From Garcia nutans (Eukaryota > Streptophyta > Magnoliopsida > Malpighiales > Euphorbiaceae): 64,000 nucleotides of DNA. The first letter of the stretch is position 1, and the number at the start of each line of letters is the position of its first letter. Position numbers and translations under genes: made by a program. Where the stretch lies: contig CANTUV010000009.1 of the NCBI GenBank assembly GCA_947685225.1, positions 5,642,001 through 5,706,000 on the forward strand. Direction: 5' to 3'. A model generated the notes under the pieces. The model worked only from the letters and a program-made list of their open reading frames with translations. It did not search any database and was not told the DNA's origin. Shown one piece after another: positions 22,982-37,800 of this stretch.

Positions 22982-23626
22982 AGGCTAAATGATTATGAAA
23001 TTTCTGAGATTTTATATATTATATTAGTCAGATCCTATATTTTTTGCATCTATTTTTTATATTGTTGTATTTTAAAAATTAAACTACTAAATCCTTTCAT
23101 TGATATTTCAATTCTAAAATCATTAGTCAACGACGCTGATATCATAAAATAATTTTTTTATCATCTTTCATGTATGTATGTTTTTCTTTGTTACTTATTA
23201 AGCAATGCCCGTTTTTAATTTTATTTATATTTTTTATACATTATTTATTTTAATTTTATAAATATTACTAAAATATAATTTTAAATAATATAAATAATTT
23301 CTTTATTATTTTACCGATGATCTACACACATCATTTATTTTAATTTTATAAATATTATTAAAAATAATTTCAAATATTGCAAACAATCTATATATAACAT
23401 AAAATCAAAAATAAAATAAACTAATAGTCTAATAAGTAATAAATGAAGAATAAAAAAGTCATTTTATAATATTAAAGTCGTTGACTAATAATTTTACGAC
23501 AAAAATATTTATGGAAGGACTATATAGTTTAGTTTTTAAAAATATAAGAATGCAAAAAATAAATATTAAAAATAAAAAATTGACTAGTGTAATATATATA
23601 AATAGATAACTTTATAATTAGTTAGC
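22982..23626. mobile_element. Mutator-like MITE with about 170-bp inverted arms
   Basis: The left arm (22982-23160) and the reverse complement of the right arm (23445-23626) align throughout, sharing for example atttttaaaaa-taaact and attagtcaacgac. Ends are aggctaaatgattat and gctaactaattat. Flanks ttatttaat (22973-22981) and ttgtttaat (23627-23635) match at 8 of 9 bases, as expected for the nine-base Mutator duplication. No coding capacity. Confidence 0.7.
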
Positions 23627-23635
23627 TTGTTTAAT

Positions 23636-26100
23636 ATTTTAGATAAAATAATAATTATGTGACTATGGAATATAGATATTAGATTCCTTGCTTACGAGTT
23701 GTGATGCTTAGTGTTGAATTGTGGAATTTAAATGACCGGATGATATTTATTTAATTACATTTTAAGTAATCTTTAAATTGTTTATAGGCTAGTTAGTCAA
23801 TAATCATCCCATATGAGTAACCATTGATATGAATCTTAGCTTTTAAAAATTAGAATTCTGAATATATATTGGCATATAATTTATCAGTAAATATATATTT
23901 TTATGGATAATAGATTTAAAATTAATTTTTCGAATTAATATTAAAAAATATAGAATTCTTAAAGTCATTATTTTGATACGAAATCTATTACTTGGCTGTG
24001 TAATTCAATGTTTAAAAAAAAAGTGCATATTTTAGCTAATTGTCAAAGAAAACAAGAGTTATGAATATTTTAGATCAAGTGGTGCATATTTGGACTGCGT
24101 AATTCTGAATTTGTATCATTTTGGTTACTCTATTAATTAGTGGGTTGGGACAAACAAATTATTGAATTATGTATCAAGTTGATCTAATAAAAAAAAATAA
24201 AGTTCATAAATAGAATCATGTATTAAATTCACCTAATAAAAAAGAAACAAAGTTTTTCTAATAAAAAAGAAATTTTGAGTCACATTTGAATTGAACTATT
24301 AAGAATTTCAAATTGAATCGGATGGGATCATCAATATTATTTTTTTTATTAAAAGAAACTAAAGTTTCCATTTGTAATTAGAAAATAAAAAAATATGGTT
24401 AATCATGATATAATTATAGTTGTTTAATAAAAAAAAATTATTTTTAACTCTTGAACTGTAATAATATAATAAATCAACCAGCTTATTTGAGGAATTTAAG
24501 CTAACACAATAATAAGTAAGAGCATATCGGCTAGAAATAATCTGATAAAAAAAATGTTGGCTAGAAATAAGAAATGTTCTGTAGGCTTTTGAGTTAATAC
24601 TTAATAGGTTTAATTAACATAACAAATTTTTGTTTATTTTTTTGTTATATGAATTTTTTTTTGGTTTTATGGTATACCATTTGGTACACATGACTTACGG
24701 ATATAATGTAATAAATGAATTAATGTCAAAACTTTTTATTTATTTTATCTATAAATTTTCTTTGTAAATAATATTTGTTTGCTTGAAAGGGGAATAAATA
24801 AATAAATAGATAAGATAAAAATGAGTGTATAATCATAAAAAAATCATTTTGTAAAGTAAGACTTTTTTAGTATTATAATTATAATTTTTTTTTAGAAAAG
24901 TTAACATTTATTTTAAAAACATAATTTTTATTATTTTATATTGAATTATTGGATGAATTGCGATTCAAGTTATTTTAAATTATATGCTAATATATGCAGT
25001 CTGGGCTGCAGTAACATACATAAATTTTGAAACTAAACTATCAACTACGTCTTTAATTTTATTTTTGAAACTAAACTAAATTATTTTTAAATATAAAACT
25101 AAATTGAACTGAAATAAAATTTTTGATTAGATTTTCAAAACAATTTGAGATTAGGAAAAAAAAAAACTAAACTTCTTTAAGAATTATACTTTTTTTTAGT
25201 TAAATTACTTGATTAATTACACATATAGTCTAACGACAAATACATATTTTTTAAATAATAGACCCAATTCTCCTCTTTAATATATTATGATATTAAAAAA
25301 ACTTTATTAATTTACTCGTTCTATTTTTTGAATAAGTATTTGTATGTCAAGTAATTCAATATAATAAAGAGAGTATTTCTACTGTCCAAATACTAATAAT
25401 ACAGGAATCTCTAGTGTCCATTTGATTTTGATAGCTGGGGCTGGAAAACAAATACCTTCAATTATTAGAGGAAGGATTGGAGAAATAAGATTTGCAAGTG
25501 TGGGGTTAGAACTTGCCAACTCAATCAATAGCGATCTAACTTGTCATGAATGCTTTATGATAAGAAATTATGAAAACCAGGAAATAAAATCAATATATAA
25601 AGTGTTGGCAACAGAGTCTTGAGAAAGATTTTTCAAATATTAAATTAAATATTCTGTAATACAATATAATATTAAAAAATATATATTTAATCATATTATA
25701 TCATATTAAATTATATCCATCATATTTATCCTTGCATTATGTTTGAATAATAATTTATCGTGATTTTATAAATTATTATATGCTGTATTTTTTTATTTTG
25801 ATTTTATATTTTTATACTGTAATATTCATGATAATTTTATAATCTAAAAATTATGAATTTTAATAAATTTTTAAAATCATCAATTTCATATTTTTATAAT
25901 TTAAAATTTTTATCTTTTAAACATATTCTCAATAAATTTTTAAAATATCAAATATATTTTTATATTCTATTTTTCATTCTCATAACCTATCATATTAAAA
26001 TCTTATATAATACCATTAGACCAAATAAAAAAACTTATTTATAATATTTTTTTCTAAATATAATAAACAACACATATAGTACTATATATTAATAATATCA
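23636..26100. other. AT-rich intergenic DNA
   Basis: No gene recognised. The open frame at 25422-25622 (66 codons) has more balanced composition than its surroundings but no motif I know; it could be an eroded gene fragment. Confidence 0.5.
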
Positions 26101-26102
26101 TA

Positions 26103-26489
26103 CTTTCTCCGTTCCAAATAATAAGTGCATTTTATTTTTTTGTTTGTCCTAAAATATAATAACATTACTTTATTTAAATTATAATTATATTATAAATTTT
26201 TTTCATAGAATAATCATATTATAAATTAATAATTATACATCTATTTAAATATTTTATAATCAATAATATTATATTTAATTATTTATATTTTTTAAATTAT
26301 AATTATTTTGAATCAATCAATAGATATTTTAATTTTTTATTTTTATAATAATTAATAGCTATTTAGTATATGTGAATGGTAAAATAAATAGATTATAAGA
26401 AAAATTTTATTAATTAAATAAATAATTTAATTTTTTTAATATATATGAGATAAAAAATATATTTATTATTTTGGGATAGAAAAAAAATA
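26103..26489. mobile_element. Stowaway-like (Tc1/Mariner) MITE, degenerate
   Basis: The left end CTTTCTCCGTTCCAAATAAT resembles the Stowaway consensus CTCCCTCCGTYCC, preceded by TA (26101-26102). The reverse complement of the right end reads tttctatcccaaaataat and matches the left arm with several changes; TA follows. About 390 bp, AT-rich, no coding capacity. Confidence 0.65.
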
Positions 26490-28885
26490 TAGTATAATAT
26501 AGTATATTTTATTATCAATAAAAAGATAAATTTAATTAGAGCTGTTAGAGTCATACAACAGAATTTTCTCCAACTGAAATGCAATATTTTGAATTGCAGA
26601 AGCTAACCAATCAGCAGCCTTATAGTATAGTATATTTTAGAACCATAATCCAGTAATTCAAATAATTAAAGTCTATAATTATATATAAACTAAAAGAGCC
26701 CCTAAAATACTATTCTTTCTAACAGTGTAAACCCCAAAAAAATCATATTTTTTTATATTTTCAATTTTGCCATTATTAGTTAATAATCATTATTAGTTAG
26801 CCTTTTGGCCTCCGAAGTCTGAATAGAAAGGGTAGTAACAGGCCCCTCGTAGCATCATTCAATATTCTACAATAAATTGGTCAATTAACAATTAATATTA
26901 AAATAATTGGTTAAAAGTAAAGAAAATTTAATATAATATTTAATGCTTTCTTTGATTCTTGAATATGAATTAAGTATAATATAAAATTCAATTACAGCAT
27001 ATAATTAAATTTAGTACAATATTTACTTAGCTTTTAAAAATGCTTATTTTATTAATTAATTATTTTCATTTAAATATTTAAAAATTGATAATTATTTTAA
27101 AAATAAATTATTTGAATTAATATAAATAAATATTTTTCCTCCAATAAAATTTTAATCTATTTTTTAAAAAAATATATGCTAACATTTCAACATGTTAAAA
27201 TATTTTGTTTTTATTTTATTATTGATTTTACTATATATTGCTATTATTTATTTTTATCAAGACAATTGTTTAATTATTATTATTTTTGAGTAATTTTTAT
27301 TATTATTTAGTAGAAAAATTTTGGCAAAAAATAATGATAAATAGCTTTAGATTAAAAATTCAACAGTTATAAATACAATTTAAAAAATTAAAATAGGATT
27401 TATTTTATTATTATAAAATGTTAAATTCATTAATATATAAAATATTATTAGTAATGAAGAAGTTATTGATAAAAAATAATTCTTATAAAAAATATTTTTA
27501 TTATTTTAAATTATAGTTATAAAAATTAAATATTAATCAATATAAAATTTTTCAGAATATTGTAATAATTAATTGAGAAAAAGGGTTGCTTAAAAAATTG
27601 AGAAAAGGGGTTTAATATTAATTTTAAATATTAATTTGCAAATTGATCAATAAAAAATAATAATAATAAATAATAATTTAAAATTTTTTTATTTTAATTA
27701 AAAATTAAAAATAAAAAATAATTAAATTAGTAATTTAAATAAACAAAAAATTATTATTTATTATTTTTTAATATAATATTATAAAATATTATAGATAAAC
27801 GGTTGAATTATTTATTTGTATATATACTAAAACAACCAACAAAATAAATAGTAAATTTAAAAAAAAAAATCATGCTTCTTTCTTAAATTTTCACTTCTAT
27901 TTTTTTTTTTTGCTTTTTATTTTTTTTTTTGCTACTTCTTTGTTCTTTTTTTTTCCTTCATCTATTTTAAGTTTAAGTTTTGCTATTTCACACATAATGC
28001 TTTAATTAATCATGTTTTGTAATAACTTTTTTTTCTTTTATTTTTTTTACTTTTTTTTATTTTCTTTTATGATTTTGCTTTTTTTTGCAATTCTACTTCT
28101 CAAACTTTTATTTTTTATTTTAACTTTTAAGAAATTTTGTGAGTAATAATTTTAAATTATTTTATTATATTTAGATTTGAAATTTTATATTATTTAATTT
28201 TATTTTTAATAGATTTTTTGTTCGCTTTTTAAGTGGAATTTCATATTTAAATTTGGTGATAATTTGAGTTTATTTAAAAATAAATATCATGAATTAAATC
28301 ATCTTAATATTAAAATTTTTATTCTTAATGCTTAAAAAAAATATTTAATTAATAAATAATATGATTTTTAATTTTTAATTTTTTAATTAGCACAGATAAA
28401 TCTCAAGATTAAAAATTATTTAATTTAAAAGTTTTATTTTATTAAATGTATGTTAATAAAATTTTGGTTAATAATAACAAATAAATTTAAGATTTTAAAA
28501 AATTATAGATTTATATTTATTTTTTTTTATATTTAATGTATTTTTTACTAATTGTATATATATTATATTGTGATATGATATTTCAAAAATGAAACATAAT
28601 TTAATTTTAATTAAAATCACTAATTAAAATCACTTTATTTTATTTTTTTATTTTTTATTTTGTTGTTAGTGTATTATTTATAAATTTTAAATATATATTT
28701 TTAATTATGTTGTTGATATATTTTATACATATGCAAATATTTTATTTATTATTATATATTTTGTATATTTAATATGTAAATAAATATTTCATAATATATA
28801 TTATTACTATTTAGTATATATTATTATTATTTATTTTTTATTGGCCATATAACAATATTAATTATGGCATCTTTGTGCGGGGTAT
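26490..28885. other. AT-rich intergenic DNA with palindromic and T-rich tracts
   Basis: No gene recognised. 27640-27790 contains opposed ttattatttattatt/aataataaataataa tracts, and 27890-28120 is T-rich on the plus strand. Possible decayed MITEs, not assignable. Confidence 0.5.
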
Positions 28886-31079
28886 TGTCACGACTCAAAC
28901 TGAGAGGCCGGGATCGGCGTAAGGCTATACCTAAGTACAACCTTACAAGCCTAATTCAAATTTATTATTATAGTGCAAAATTACTAAGTTCAATAAATTT
29001 ATTCCATAATCAAGTCATCAATAGAAATGATACTATTCAAAATCAAGTTCAATAACTAAAACTCAAACTAGATGCAAAGAAACAGTCTACTCTTTATTAC
29101 AAAAAAAAAAGGTTCGAACACGGTCCGCCCAAAAATATCCAGAAATCTCTATGGAGTAAAGAAAATATGCAGATGAACCAAAATCCACAACCAAACTAGA
29201 AGAACCCACAAAGAGAACGATCGCGCTCACTAAGGAATATAACTTCAACCTGCAAGTCAATCTATAAGGGTGTGAGCGTTATATATAGACGCTCAGTAAG
29301 CTCATGAGAGGCAGAGAAACACTAATACAATTTAACAAAGTAATATATATCAAGTAAACATCCACAATAATCACATACATGATGGTGTATCGGGGTCTAC
29401 AAAATATAACATCCACCTCCTTCAACCATATCCAAAAACAAGTAGGCACGTGGCCCTAAGAGCAAGTAGGCAAAAACCCCAAGAACAATATCGATTTCGA
29501 TATACAAAATAATCTCCATAATCACAATCCATATCCTCCGTCCCCATTAGACACACCATCGCACATCACAAGAATATTCAATATCACATCAAGGCATTTA
29601 GCAAATAGCATACAAGTTTCTCTGTCTCCTATTCACATGCGAGGCTAGGGCAAGAAATGATAATATATCGATATTAGAAAGAATAATATATACGAAGGGC
29701 TTATATATATATATAATAGCTTAGTTAGCAAATAGCACATTACAAATAATGCACATACACCCATGAACTTACCTGGTATCCAAAGAAAGCTTAGCCAAAT
29801 CCTCACAACCCACTGACCTTGAGCTTCAGCTGGATTATTGCCTAAGGAAAGATAATTACATAGTTTAACAATCAATCCCACTATCTCATCTATCATGAAG
29901 GATGCAATGCATGCTATGAATGCAAAAAGACCAATACTTAACCAACAATTAACCAAGATAATCCAAAATTAAAAACCAACCCAACTCAACTCAAAATTAT
30001 GGTTCAACCCAATAGTTAAACCGATCGCACCTCAAAAATACAAAAATCAATTAATTAATTAAAATTTATTAGAACCAGAACCTCAACTCAATTTTTATAA
30101 CTCATTTATCAAATAATATCACATCAGTCCCTATGCAAAAATCATAATTCATACCAACACCCAAAACCCAAAACCGATAAAAATTCTTAAGTAGTCCCTA
30201 TAATTCAAAAATTTCCAGAAAATAATTCTATAATTCAAAAATTCTGAAAAATTTCAGTAGCTTCTCCAACATCTAAATAACGTGTGTGCAAAATTTCAGA
30301 TTAATCCAAATTTATTTGATCCCCCAAAAATATTTTACAACATTCTGGTTCTGTTTGAACCACTAAAAATCAGTACAGCAAAAATCATCATCAATCCTTC
30401 ACATTTCGTTACAAAAAAATTATCCAAATAATTTTCTCATATTATAGACATCAGGATGGATAACATATAAAAATTTCATAATTTTTAGAAACCTCTAAGT
30501 CCCTCAATTTAATTTTTAAATCGGATTCATACAACCAGTTACCAGACTGGCAGCAGTTGAGAAATAAATTTATTTCGAAATACAAACATTTGACCCAGAC
30601 CTCAAAATATTTTTTATAAACACCTAACATCATATCCTAAAACATATAAAAAATTCAGACCTAGATCATTTACCAATAATTTTTAAAAATTCGACAAAAT
30701 TACTGAAATATCAGCAATTACAAACAGTAATAAATTTTCAGTTTATTAATGAATTAAAAATATAAATCAAACATGAAAATTCAAAAATAAATTTCTAAAT
30801 TAAGTTTAACATCCCTAGAACAGATCCAAATCAAATTTGGTTACAAATCATAAGCCTATTTTCATAAATCTTAAATCCAAACTCAATAACACAAATAACA
30901 CCCTTAAACAATTTAATCTATTTAAATTCATTAAAAATCAAAATCAACCTTAAAATTTTATTTTTAAACATCCTATATGTTATACTAAAACCAAATAACA
31001 AAAATCATGCCATGAAGTTGGAAGAAATTGAAGAAAACCTCAAAATCTCGAAACTGCCAGAAATTAGAAGCCAAAAACG

Positions 31080-31215
31080 ACAGGCCGCGAATCACGCTGC
31101 CACGCCGAACGACGAGCTCCGCACGCCGAACGACAATACCTCCAGCCCGCAGCTCCGCGCCGAACGACACGGTCACACGCCGAACGACACGGGCACCAAC
31201 GGGCGCGCACTGACC
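31080..31215. repeat. GC-rich cluster of CGCCGAACGAC motifs in the LTR
   Basis: Four copies of CGCCGAACGAC occur within about 100 bp, in a CpG-rich pocket inside very AT-rich DNA. The cluster lies about 110-240 bp downstream of the TATA box on the minus strand. Confidence 0.85.
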
Positions 31216-31320
31216 AAACGATACAGCCCAGTTTTTGACCCAAAAATAATTTTTTCTCTCCTTTTCTCTCACTGACGGCACAAAAATTTGTAGACACTTA
31301 ATTGGGTGTCCTAACACCCC

Positions 31321-31328
31321 TATTTATA
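31321..31328 (-). promoter_or_regulatory. Putative LTR TATA box
   Basis: TATAAATA on the minus strand, in gtataaatagggg. Confidence 0.55.
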
Positions 31329-31834
31329 CAAATTTTAGGTGATAAATTACTAATATACCCCTAAATTAATTTATTTAATTTAAAAATACCCTAAAACTCT
31401 TTAAAAATTTTAAAAAAACCCAACTAACTTATAAAAACTCACAACTAACCTCAAATTCAATTATTTTCAGAATTATTTAAATCAGTTCATTAATTATTTA
31501 ATTAATTAATTTAATTTAATTTATTTTAATTAAAAATTAATAAATATCCGAAAAATTTCCGAAACACAATCCTTAGCAAAATTATATTTAAAATAACCGT
31601 AACGACATCACGATCACCAAAATGACATCAAAAACAGCAAAATGAAATCCGAAAATTTTTCGACCGCCAAAATGATCAAAATACCCCCCGAAGCTAAAAA
31701 CACAATATTATACTCAAAACAAACATTATAAAAATAAGCACCAGACGTTATAAAATGCACTCAAATATAAATTGAAGGTAAAATTATTATTTTGCCCCTA
31801 AACTCTAATTTTCCCAAAAATCAAGAGTTTTACA

Positions 31835-34800
31835 TGTTTGTTATAGCTTGTAATATATTAAAATTATTAAAGTAGTCTAAGGAAAGGCAGTAGCTATACT
31901 TGGTTTGGGTGCATTATATTTATAGGTTTGGGTTCTGTCCAATAATCCTTTTTCTCTTGAAAATTGGGTAATTTATAATTTTAAGCAAATATCGGTTTTA
32001 ACGGGATTCCGGAAATAAAGGGTAAAGCTACGAATATTTTATTTAATAGTGCATTTTATTGTATAAAATTTTTAAAAAAGTTAATTATATAATTTTATTT
32101 AATTAATAATATTATATATATTCATAAATAATTTATATAAAAAAAATATTAAATTAATTAAATTTTATTAATTAATTAATTAATAAATTATTTTATTTAA
32201 AAAAATATAAAAAATATTTTACTAAAAAATAAATTAAGAAATACACATGTTAAAAGATAATTATAGCTTAATTTAAAATATAATAAAAAATTAATATTTA
32301 TTTATTTTTTAAATATTTTATTATATTTTTTAAATATAATAATATAATTTTTTTTAATAAAATATAATTTTTGTAATATATATTTATAAAAAATATTATA
32401 AATAATTAATTTTTTCAGTAGTTTACAATGCACTGTAAGTGTAAATAAACAGCGGGAGAAATGAGTGGCGGTGACAGTGCGGCTGCTTGCCCTTTCTTTC
32501 TTATTTTTTCTCCAAAACCTAAAAAGTTTTTTCTGTCTTGATTCTTATCAAAGGCCCATCTCTCTCTCTCTCTTTTTGTTTAACTAACTAGAAACAATGC
32601 TTCGTGCTGTCAATCATTATTCCAATTTAGATTAATAATGATTTTTTTTATAATTAAATATTATATATATAATATATATGATTTTTATTTAAAAAATTTA
32701 TTATGTAATAAATAGTAAATAACAATCATATTATTATAGTAATATATATCATACATATTTCTAAAATTCAAAAATAAAAATAAAAAAAATTTAAATTTTC
32801 TATCTAATATAGAGGTGCACTGTCACTAAAATTTTAAATAACACAGTATCTTCATTAAATATTTTTTGTAATAAAAATATCATTTATTATAAATTTATTT
32901 AAAAAAAATATTTCGTAATGAAAAATTATTATCTTGGTATATTATAAATTTAACACATGCACTGATCAATATTCAGGATGCTTTTGGTATTGTAATTAAA
33001 CTGTTTTTGACAAACTGTGATTTATTTCATTTAGAGTCTAGAAAACTATAATTAAAAAAAATATATATATTTTTTAACTTTTCTAAAATCATAGTTTACA
33101 AAAAAAATAATAATAAAATTTTTAAAAATATTAAGAAAATGTCAAAGTACAGATTTAGGAAATAATTATAAACTTAATTCTAATTAATAAATTATATTAG
33201 ACTATTAAAACCTTGATTTTAAAGAATTAGAAAAATAAAAAAAATCAAATTTAAGTTTATCATCCGGATCAAAAACTAATTACGACTAAATTATTAAAAA
33301 AGTAATAATAACATATGAAAAACAGAAAATAAGATAAAATAAAATAAAAGCATAATTAGGCACACACAATATACCTTTTGTAAATTTTAGCTATAACCGC
33401 TACAAATTGGTGCACGTAATAATTAGAGGCGAGTATAATATTTTTAAATTATAAGTATACAAATATTTATATAAAATATATATGAAATTATAAAAAATTA
33501 CATAAATTATATATACGAATATATGTATTAAAAAATCAAATATGATTTATATTTGAATAATCTTAGCTTTGAATTACATAAAATATATATTATATGATTA
33601 TATAAAATTATAAAAAAGTAATTTTTTTATCCCGAATAAATATATATGTTTTTTTATTTCTTAAAAAATTAATAAAAATTACTTATTTTATTAAAAATAT
33701 AATCAAATTCAAATATATTTTCTATTAAATTATTATTTTAATTTAAAATATCTATATAATAAAATAAATAATACTTACACAATATTATATCACATGTTCT
33801 AATTTTTAAAATTTTAAGTTAATTTATTATTTATCTATTCTAGTAAATAATAAATTTTAAAAAATTAATTTATATCATTAGATAATAATTAATTATTATC
33901 AATATTAAATATGATATTTTAATACTATTTAAAATCTCTAAATAAATATTTATAATAATAATTTTATTTAAACTCTACAAATAAATATCTATAAAAATTA
34001 ATTATTAATTATGTGGTTTAATAAATTATATATTTAAAAAAAATTATATTATTAAATAATAACTAAATATTATCAGATATAAATAATAAATTTTAGAAAA
34101 ATTATATATACATACATATATATATGTATAAGAAGATCTAAATATTGGAAGAAACATTAACAATGTTGTTTTTAAATTTCAATTATAATCAAATTCTCAC
34201 GCTTAAACATAAATATAATTATAATTATAAAATATAAAATATTTAATATTTTAATAAATTTATTAATATATTAAATTTATATTATGTATACATTTAATAT
34301 TACTTATTAAAAAATATATTGAATAAATTTTAATAATTATAAATAAATAATTATTTATTTAAAATTATAAAATTTAAAAAATAAAAATACTTGCAGCATT
34401 ATGATAGTCTTTCTAGTATTTATTAAATATATATAATAAGTGATATTAAATATAAATATAATAAAAATTAAAATATTAATATATTTATTATAATAATACT
34501 TAAATTATAATTTAAGATATATATTAATTAATTTGAAATGAAAAAATAATAAATTATAAATATAATTAACCATATCTTCACTTCTGCTGTAATGCCAGGA
34601 GCGACAAACTATTGTTACCGCTTGTCGTGCTGCTAATGCCGTAGCTTTTTTTTATTTTTCCAAATATTATATGTCCTATCTGTCCAACATCATATTCTTT
34701 TATATTCTTTAATTTATTTTTAAATTTCTGCATACATATGATTCCAATTGTGAATTACAACACCTATGAATGACTGAACTTTTTCTCCTTCCATATCTCA

Positions 34801-34889
34801 TTCAGTTTCTGTTTTCTCTGTTTTCAATCTTTAATTATAGTTTTCTTTTTAAACCCAACTCTTCCTCCTGTTCCTTACACTATCACAAA
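31835..34889. other. AT-rich intergenic DNA upstream of the subtilase gene
   Basis: No gene recognised. Two segments may be decayed inverted-repeat elements: about 32045-32440 (agtgcatt near both ends) and about 34220-34540 (opposed atttaatatyacttatta tracts). A small GC-richer island at 34590-34650 (gcgacaa ... ttgtcgtgctgc) lies about 250 bp before the start codon and may belong to the promoter. No TATA box could be chosen with confidence. Confidence 0.5.
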
Positions 34890-37800
34890 ATGGCTTCACA
34901 CTCACACAATCGTCCTTCTATCATCATCTTCTTCAATTTCATCCTTTTTGCTTTTCTGGGTCATGTTAGATTTTGCTCTTCTTCTTCTTCTTCTTCTAAG
35001 GTGCTTCCATGTCTTATTCTTATTAATTAATTAATGTCTCTTAGTGCTTGTGTAATTGCTAACATCACTTTATAATGGGTTATATACATTCCAGGCTTAT
35101 GTGGTTTACATGGGAAGCAAAACCACACATGACCATCCCCACCACATTCTCACCCATAACCACCAAATTCTCGCTGCTGTTCACGGTGGAAGGTTCACTC
35201 GCGTTCTCGTTCTATACCCTCTGTCTATATTTTTGTACTTCATATTATTGACTTGTGAGTGAATTTGTGTGTTTGTGTTTGTTTTGGTACAATAATAGCA
35301 TTGAGCAAGCGCGTGCCTCTCATCTTTATAGCTATAGATATGGGTTCAGAGGATTCGCTGCCAAGTTGACAGAGCATCAAGCTTCTCAGATTGCTAGTAA
35401 CTCTATCAAATTCAAATCCATACTTTATTCATTACAAGTTCTCTTTCCTCATGTATTTATTAATTTGTTTTTGATACAGAGATGCCTGGAGTGGTCTCTG
35501 TGTTTCCCAATTTGAAAAGGAAGCTACACACCACTCATTCTTGGGACTTCATGGGTCTTATGGGTGAAGAAACCATGGAGATTCCTGGACATTCCACTAA
35601 GAATCAAGTAAACATTATAATTGGTTTCATAGATACAGGTCAGGATCTCAATTTCTTAATTCAGAAAAATGTTTTTAGTTTCTGATACCGAGAGGGATCT
35701 TTAATTTCTTTTAATTGCTTATTTGTTCCTGGTTCTGTATATGTTACTATTTTGGTGAGGGACATGTGATATGTGCTTTACAGTGTGAGCAAGTCCTAAA
35801 GCATTTTTTACTCTAATAACCATCTGAATCAGGAATTTGGCCTGAATCTCCAAGTTTTAATGATGAGGGCATACCTCCAATACCGGCCAGATGGAAGGGG
35901 CAGTGCCAATCAGGAGAAGCCTTCAATGCATCATCTTGCAACAGGTTCATTTCATACTATTCCGCTTCATTTTTTCTTGATTAAATAGACTCGAATCCAT
36001 GGGCATTCATTATTGGAGAATCATCAGCATTTGTTAACATTTATCATATAGGAAATTGATTGGAGCAAAATACTATAAAAGTGGGTATGAAGCTGAAGAA
36101 GATTCAATCGGATTAATGTCATTTAGATCTCCAAGAGACAGCTCTGGTCATGGCAGCCACACAGCCTCCACTGCTGCTGGTCGTTATGTGCCAAATATGA
36201 ATTACAAGGGATTGGCAGCTGGGGGAGCTAGAGGCGGTGCACCCATGGCCAGAATTGCAGTGTACAAAACTTGTTGGGATTCAGGTTGCTATGATGTTGA
36301 TTTATTAGCTGCCTTTGATGATGCAATCAGAGATGGGGTTCATATCTTGTCTGTGTCCCTGGGTCCTGATTCGCCCCAGGGAGATTATTTTAATGATGCC
36401 ATATCTATTGGCTCGTTTCATGCTACTGCCCGTGGAGTGTTAGTTGTTGCTTCAGCTGGAAATGTAGGGAATCAAGGTTCTGCAACAAATCTTGCCTCAT
36501 GGATCATCACAGTTGCTGCTGGTTCAACAGATAGGGACTTTGCATCTGATATCATTCTAGGAAATGGTGCTAATTTTTCGGTAATGCTATTCTTTCTTAT
36601 TATGTAACATTTTCGTTGTAAAGGAAAGAACCTTATTTGTTCTCAGTCATGAAATAGGTTGAAAGTCTCAGTCTTATTGAAATGAATGCTCCTGCAAGGA
36701 TCATCTCTGCCTCTGAGGCCAATGCTGGATACTTCACTCCTTATGAATCCAGGTGAAGCAACAGGTACTTGAATGCCAGTGCAATTTGAACTTTAATACG
36801 TGAAGAAACCTTAAATTATTTTTACTCTCTTAATTGTTACTGCAGTTATTGTTTAGAGAGTTCCTTGAATACCACCAAAACCAGAGGGAAAGTCCTTGTC
36901 TGTCGACATGCTGAGAGTTCATCTGAATCAAAACTTGCAAAAAGCAAAGTAGTCAAAGGAGCTGGTGGAGTTGGGATGGTCCTTATTGATGAGACAGATC
37001 AAGATGTTGCAATTCCTTTTATAATCCCCTCAGCTATTCTTGGAAAGGAGATAGGGAACAAGATTCTATCTTATATTATTGACACACGGTTTGTTTTTCG
37101 CTTTTCATAATGTAGTCTACATAAGATTAGCGTTCAAGTTTCTCCATTTTTGTAATTCAGGCCGTTCTATCATTGTGAACAGGAAATCAACAGCAAAAAT
37201 ATCTCATGCAAAGACAGTTTTAGGATCTCAATCTGCACCTCGTATTGCATCATTTTCTTCGAAGGGGCCCAATGCTTTAAACCCTGAAATCTTGAAGGTA
37301 TATTCTTGAAAAGGATTACTGATTTTGTAATTATAAGTTCAATAATTTTTTTCTTCATTTTTCATTGATTTGATTACCTTTTTTCCTTTGCTTTGTAGCC
37401 TGATGTCACAGCTCCTGGACTAAACATCCTTGCAGCATGGTCTCCAGCAGCTGAGAAAATGCCATTCAACATTCTTTCTGGAACTTCCATGGCCTGCCCA
37501 CATGTAACAGGAATTGCAGCCTTGATCAAAGCTGTTAATCCTTCTTGGTCTCCATCAGCCATCAAATCTGCAATCATGACTACTGGTAAGTTCTCACGGT
37601 ATAGACCACTCTGACAATCTTTTGAGACACCCAAGTGCGTCATAAGCCAATGGAGAAGTTCCTCCTGATTTCTAAAATTTTGTCAAGCAAACAGCTTTGC
37701 TTGGTGCGGCCACCCTTCTTTGTGGCCTTGTGTAGTTCTCAACCATGAGCCATCAAACCTTTTTGATCCACATACTCACTCTTCAATAGAATGTGAAGGA

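Larger units (their letters stand above)
28886..31834 (-). mobile_element. Solo LTR, minus orientation
   Basis: The plus strand begins TGTCACGACTCAAAC and ends GAGTTTTACA, so on the minus strand it starts TGTAAAACTCTTGATTTTTG and ends GTCGTGACA, typical plant LTR termini. A TATA box lies at 31321-31328 on the minus strand. It is about 2.95 kb with no reverse transcriptase, integrase or second LTR. The expected five-base duplication is not evident (ggtat against tgttt), so it may be a truncated copy rather than a recombined one. Small open frames inside have no motifs. Confidence 0.6.

Noticed and set aside
25422..25622. 66-codon ORF of fairly balanced composition
   Set aside because: No recognisable domain and no flanking exon; kept only as a possible eroded fragment.
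31012..31317. Overlapping ORFs on both strands in a GC-rich pocket
   Set aside because: They are explained by the few stop codons in the CpG-rich motif cluster of the solo LTR; no domain.
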